A stretch of 64,000 bases of DNA. Source: Caulobacteraceae bacterium. Its GTDB lineage: Bacteria > Pseudomonadota > Alphaproteobacteria > Caulobacterales > Caulobacteraceae. The stretch covers positions 1-64,000 of the forward strand of contig CANJME010000017.1 in the NCBI GenBank assembly GCA_947475875.1. Direction: 5' to 3'. This document shows, piece by piece, positions 62,849-64,000 of the stretch (position 1 is the first letter of the stretch; each line of letters opens with the position of its first letter). A model generated the notes under the pieces. That model was not told the DNA's origin. It made no database searches and saw only the letters and a program-made list of their open reading frames with translations. A program made the translations under genes and the position numbers.

Positions 62849-62884
62849 AAAATATCATCCTTGCCGGGCCCCAATGGCCAAGCT

Positions 62885-62990
62885 GGACGCTAGAATAATC
62901 AAAAAATGAAATCAAGATATTTTAAGTAATATAGAGTAAATATGAAAGTAATTGTTAATCTTTAGTAGTATTAATTTCAGTTATCCATAA
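62885..62990. other. Unusually AT-rich intergenic block
   Basis: The stretch beginning AATAATCAAAAAATGAAATC and running on through TATTTTAAG and TTAATTTC is almost free of G and C for about 100 bases, in sharp contrast to the rest of the window. It precedes the secreted protein gene (minus strand) and ends at the oxidoreductase gene. It probably contains the promoter of the former. I see no gene in it. Confidence 0.8.
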
Positions 62991-63008
62991 CCCACATCTG
63001 CGCCAACA

Positions 63009-64000
63009 CTACGCGACCTTGACCATCCGCTTGCCGATGTTGCCGCCGGCCAGCAGGCCGATCAGCGCGTCCGGCAGGTTTTCCAGGCCGTCGATGACGT
63101 CTTCGCGCACTTTCAGCTGGCCGCTTTCGACCCAGCCCTTCAGCTCGGCCACCGCCGCATCCCGCCCGCCGTAGTAGTCGGTGACGATGAAGCCCTTGAG
63201 CGTCAGGCGCTTCACCACTACCAGGCCCGGCACCGTCATGACGCCCCGGCGCGGCCCGTCATAGGAAGCCAGGCTGCCGCAACAGACGACGCGCCCCTGA
63301 TTGGCCATGCAGAACATCGCCACGTCGAACATCGAGCCGCCGACATTGTCGAAATAGACATTGGCCCCGCCGCCGCAGGCCTCAGCGACCGCGCGTCCCA
63401 GCGAACGCAGATCCTCGCCAAAGGCCTTGTAGTCGACGGCCGCGTCATAGCTGAGTTCATCAGTCAGAATGGCGCACTTGTCGGCCCCGCCCGCGATGCC
63501 GACCGCGCGGCAGCCCTTGATCTTCGCGATCTGCCCGACAATCGAGCCCACCGCCCCGGCCGCCGCTGAAACCAGCACCGTCTCGCCGGCTTTCGGCTGA
63601 CCGCACTCGAGCAAGCCGAAATAGGCGGTCAGGCCCGCCACGCCATAGATGCTGATCAGATGGCTCAGCGGCTCGGCCGATCCGGCCTTGGTGGCGGCGC
63701 TCGCCGGCTGCACTGAATAGTCCTGCCAGCCGGTTTCGACGAAAACCAGGTCGCCAGGCCTGAACGCCGGGCTCCGGCTCTCGACCACTTCCGCCAGGCC
63801 GTACCCGGCCATCACATCCCCGGCCAGCACCGCCGGCCGATAGGTCGGCCCCTGCATCCAGGCCCGCGCCGCCGCATCGATCGAGACAATGCGGGTCTTG
63901 AGCAACAGCTCGCCATCGGCCGGCGAGGGCATCGGTCCCTCCGACTGGCGGAAATGGCCCGGCGTCAGCTTGTCGGTGGGAACGGTGTCGAGAATGATCT
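63009..64000 (-). CDS. NADP-dependent MDR-family oxidoreductase (5' end outside the window)
   Basis: The reading frame runs to the right edge: before the ATG at 63932 it continues as IILDTVPTDKLTPGHFRQSE, matching the N-terminus of leukotriene-B4-dehydrogenase/CurA-like enzymes, so the true start is beyond 64000. Visible features are GDVMAGYGLAEVVESRS, VSAAAGAVGSIVGQIAKIKG (the NADP-binding glycine pattern) and VYFDNVGGSMFDVAMFCMAN. These enzymes reduce alkenals or 2-alkenones. About 330 residues are seen. Confidence 0.9.
   Translation of the reverse strand, partial: IILDTVPTDKLTPGHFRQSEGPMPSPADGELLLKTRIVSIDAAARAWMQGPTYRPAVLAGDVMAGYGLAEVVESRSPAFRPGDLVFVETGWQDYSVQPASAATKAGSAEPLSHLISIYGVAGLTAYFGLLECGQPKAGETVLVSAAAGAVGSIVGQIAKIKGCRAVGIAGGADKCAILTDELSYDAAVDYKAFGEDLRSLGRAVAEACGGGANVYFDNVGGSMFDVAMFCMANQGRVVCCGSLASYDGPRRGVMTVPGLVVVKRLTLKGFIVTDYYGGRDAAVAELKGWVESGQLKVREDVIDGLENLPDALIGLLAGGNIGKRMVKVA

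Overview
This is a GC-rich alphaproteobacterial chromosome segment, most probably from the family Caulobacteraceae (Caulobacter/Phenylobacterium type). The main clues are an adjacent divK-pleD pair (the Caulobacter cell-cycle/c-di-GMP regulators), a TipN-like polarity coiled-coil protein, the mreBCD-pbp2-rodA elongasome operon, a HapK-like small protein, and the series ruvX, pyrB, pyrC', plsY, dprA, topA, rnr, rpmG on one strand. There are no rRNA, tRNA or CRISPR features and no transposase that I can see. The genus assignment is inference.

Layout. 0-5.4 kb: a STAS-less SulP transporter, leuA behind a leucine-rich leader peptide, an EamA transporter, and a secreted Hcp-like protein. 5.5-11.6 kb: the rod-shape operon mreB-mreC-mreD-mrdA-rodA. 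11.6-19 kb, minus strand: proline iminopeptidase, DUF423, dipeptide epimerase, TipN-like protein, a COG3146 acyltransferase-like protein that seems to start at CTG, a GDPD and a RidA protein. 19.1-20.9 kb: divK-pleD. 20.9-36.1 kb: housekeeping genes (rpmG, Nudix, rnr, sodB, topA, dprA, plsY) interleaved with accessory genes: a repeat-flanked orphan, a PadR-HAAS pair, PaiB, a CDF protein, a Met/His-rich lipoprotein and a parDE-type toxin-antitoxin module. 36.1-42.5 kb: pyrC' (catalytically dead dihydroorotase), a pyrB carrying an N-terminal Cro/C1 helix-turn-helix, an AEC permease and ruvX; then, divergently, hapK-like, gatC, gatA and a small GNAT.

42.6-64 kb is accessory and the most unusual part. 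One plus-strand operon (43.7-50.5 kb) encodes a ClpP-like periplasmic protein, three paralogous secreted alpha/beta hydrolases with a shared C-terminal CxxC, a beta-propeller fused to a cysteine-less thioredoxin fold, an amidohydrolase and a small membrane protein. Five DUF3617-type lipoproteins are scattered through 43-61.6 kb. A minus-strand operon places a haloalkane dehalogenase between two paralogous CAP59-like glycosyltransferases, with a DUF3592 protein and a sulfotransferase upstream. At 56.3-58.7 kb a cyanophycin-synthetase-like enzyme is split into an N-domain ORF and an ORF with a shortened ATP-grasp plus a divergent Mur-ligase half, converging with a Rieske oxygenase gene.

The strongest leads are: (1) the HTH-aspartate carbamoyltransferase fusion next to an inactive DHOase; (2) the split, remodelled CphA-like ligase; (3) a perfect-stem hairpin that buries the Shine-Dalgarno and AUG of sodB; (4) the triplicated hydrolase operon; (5) the glycosyltransferase-dehalogenase-glycosyltransferase operon. 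Paired inverted double-hairpin repeats (REPIN-like) of at least three sequence families sit in the intergenic gaps.
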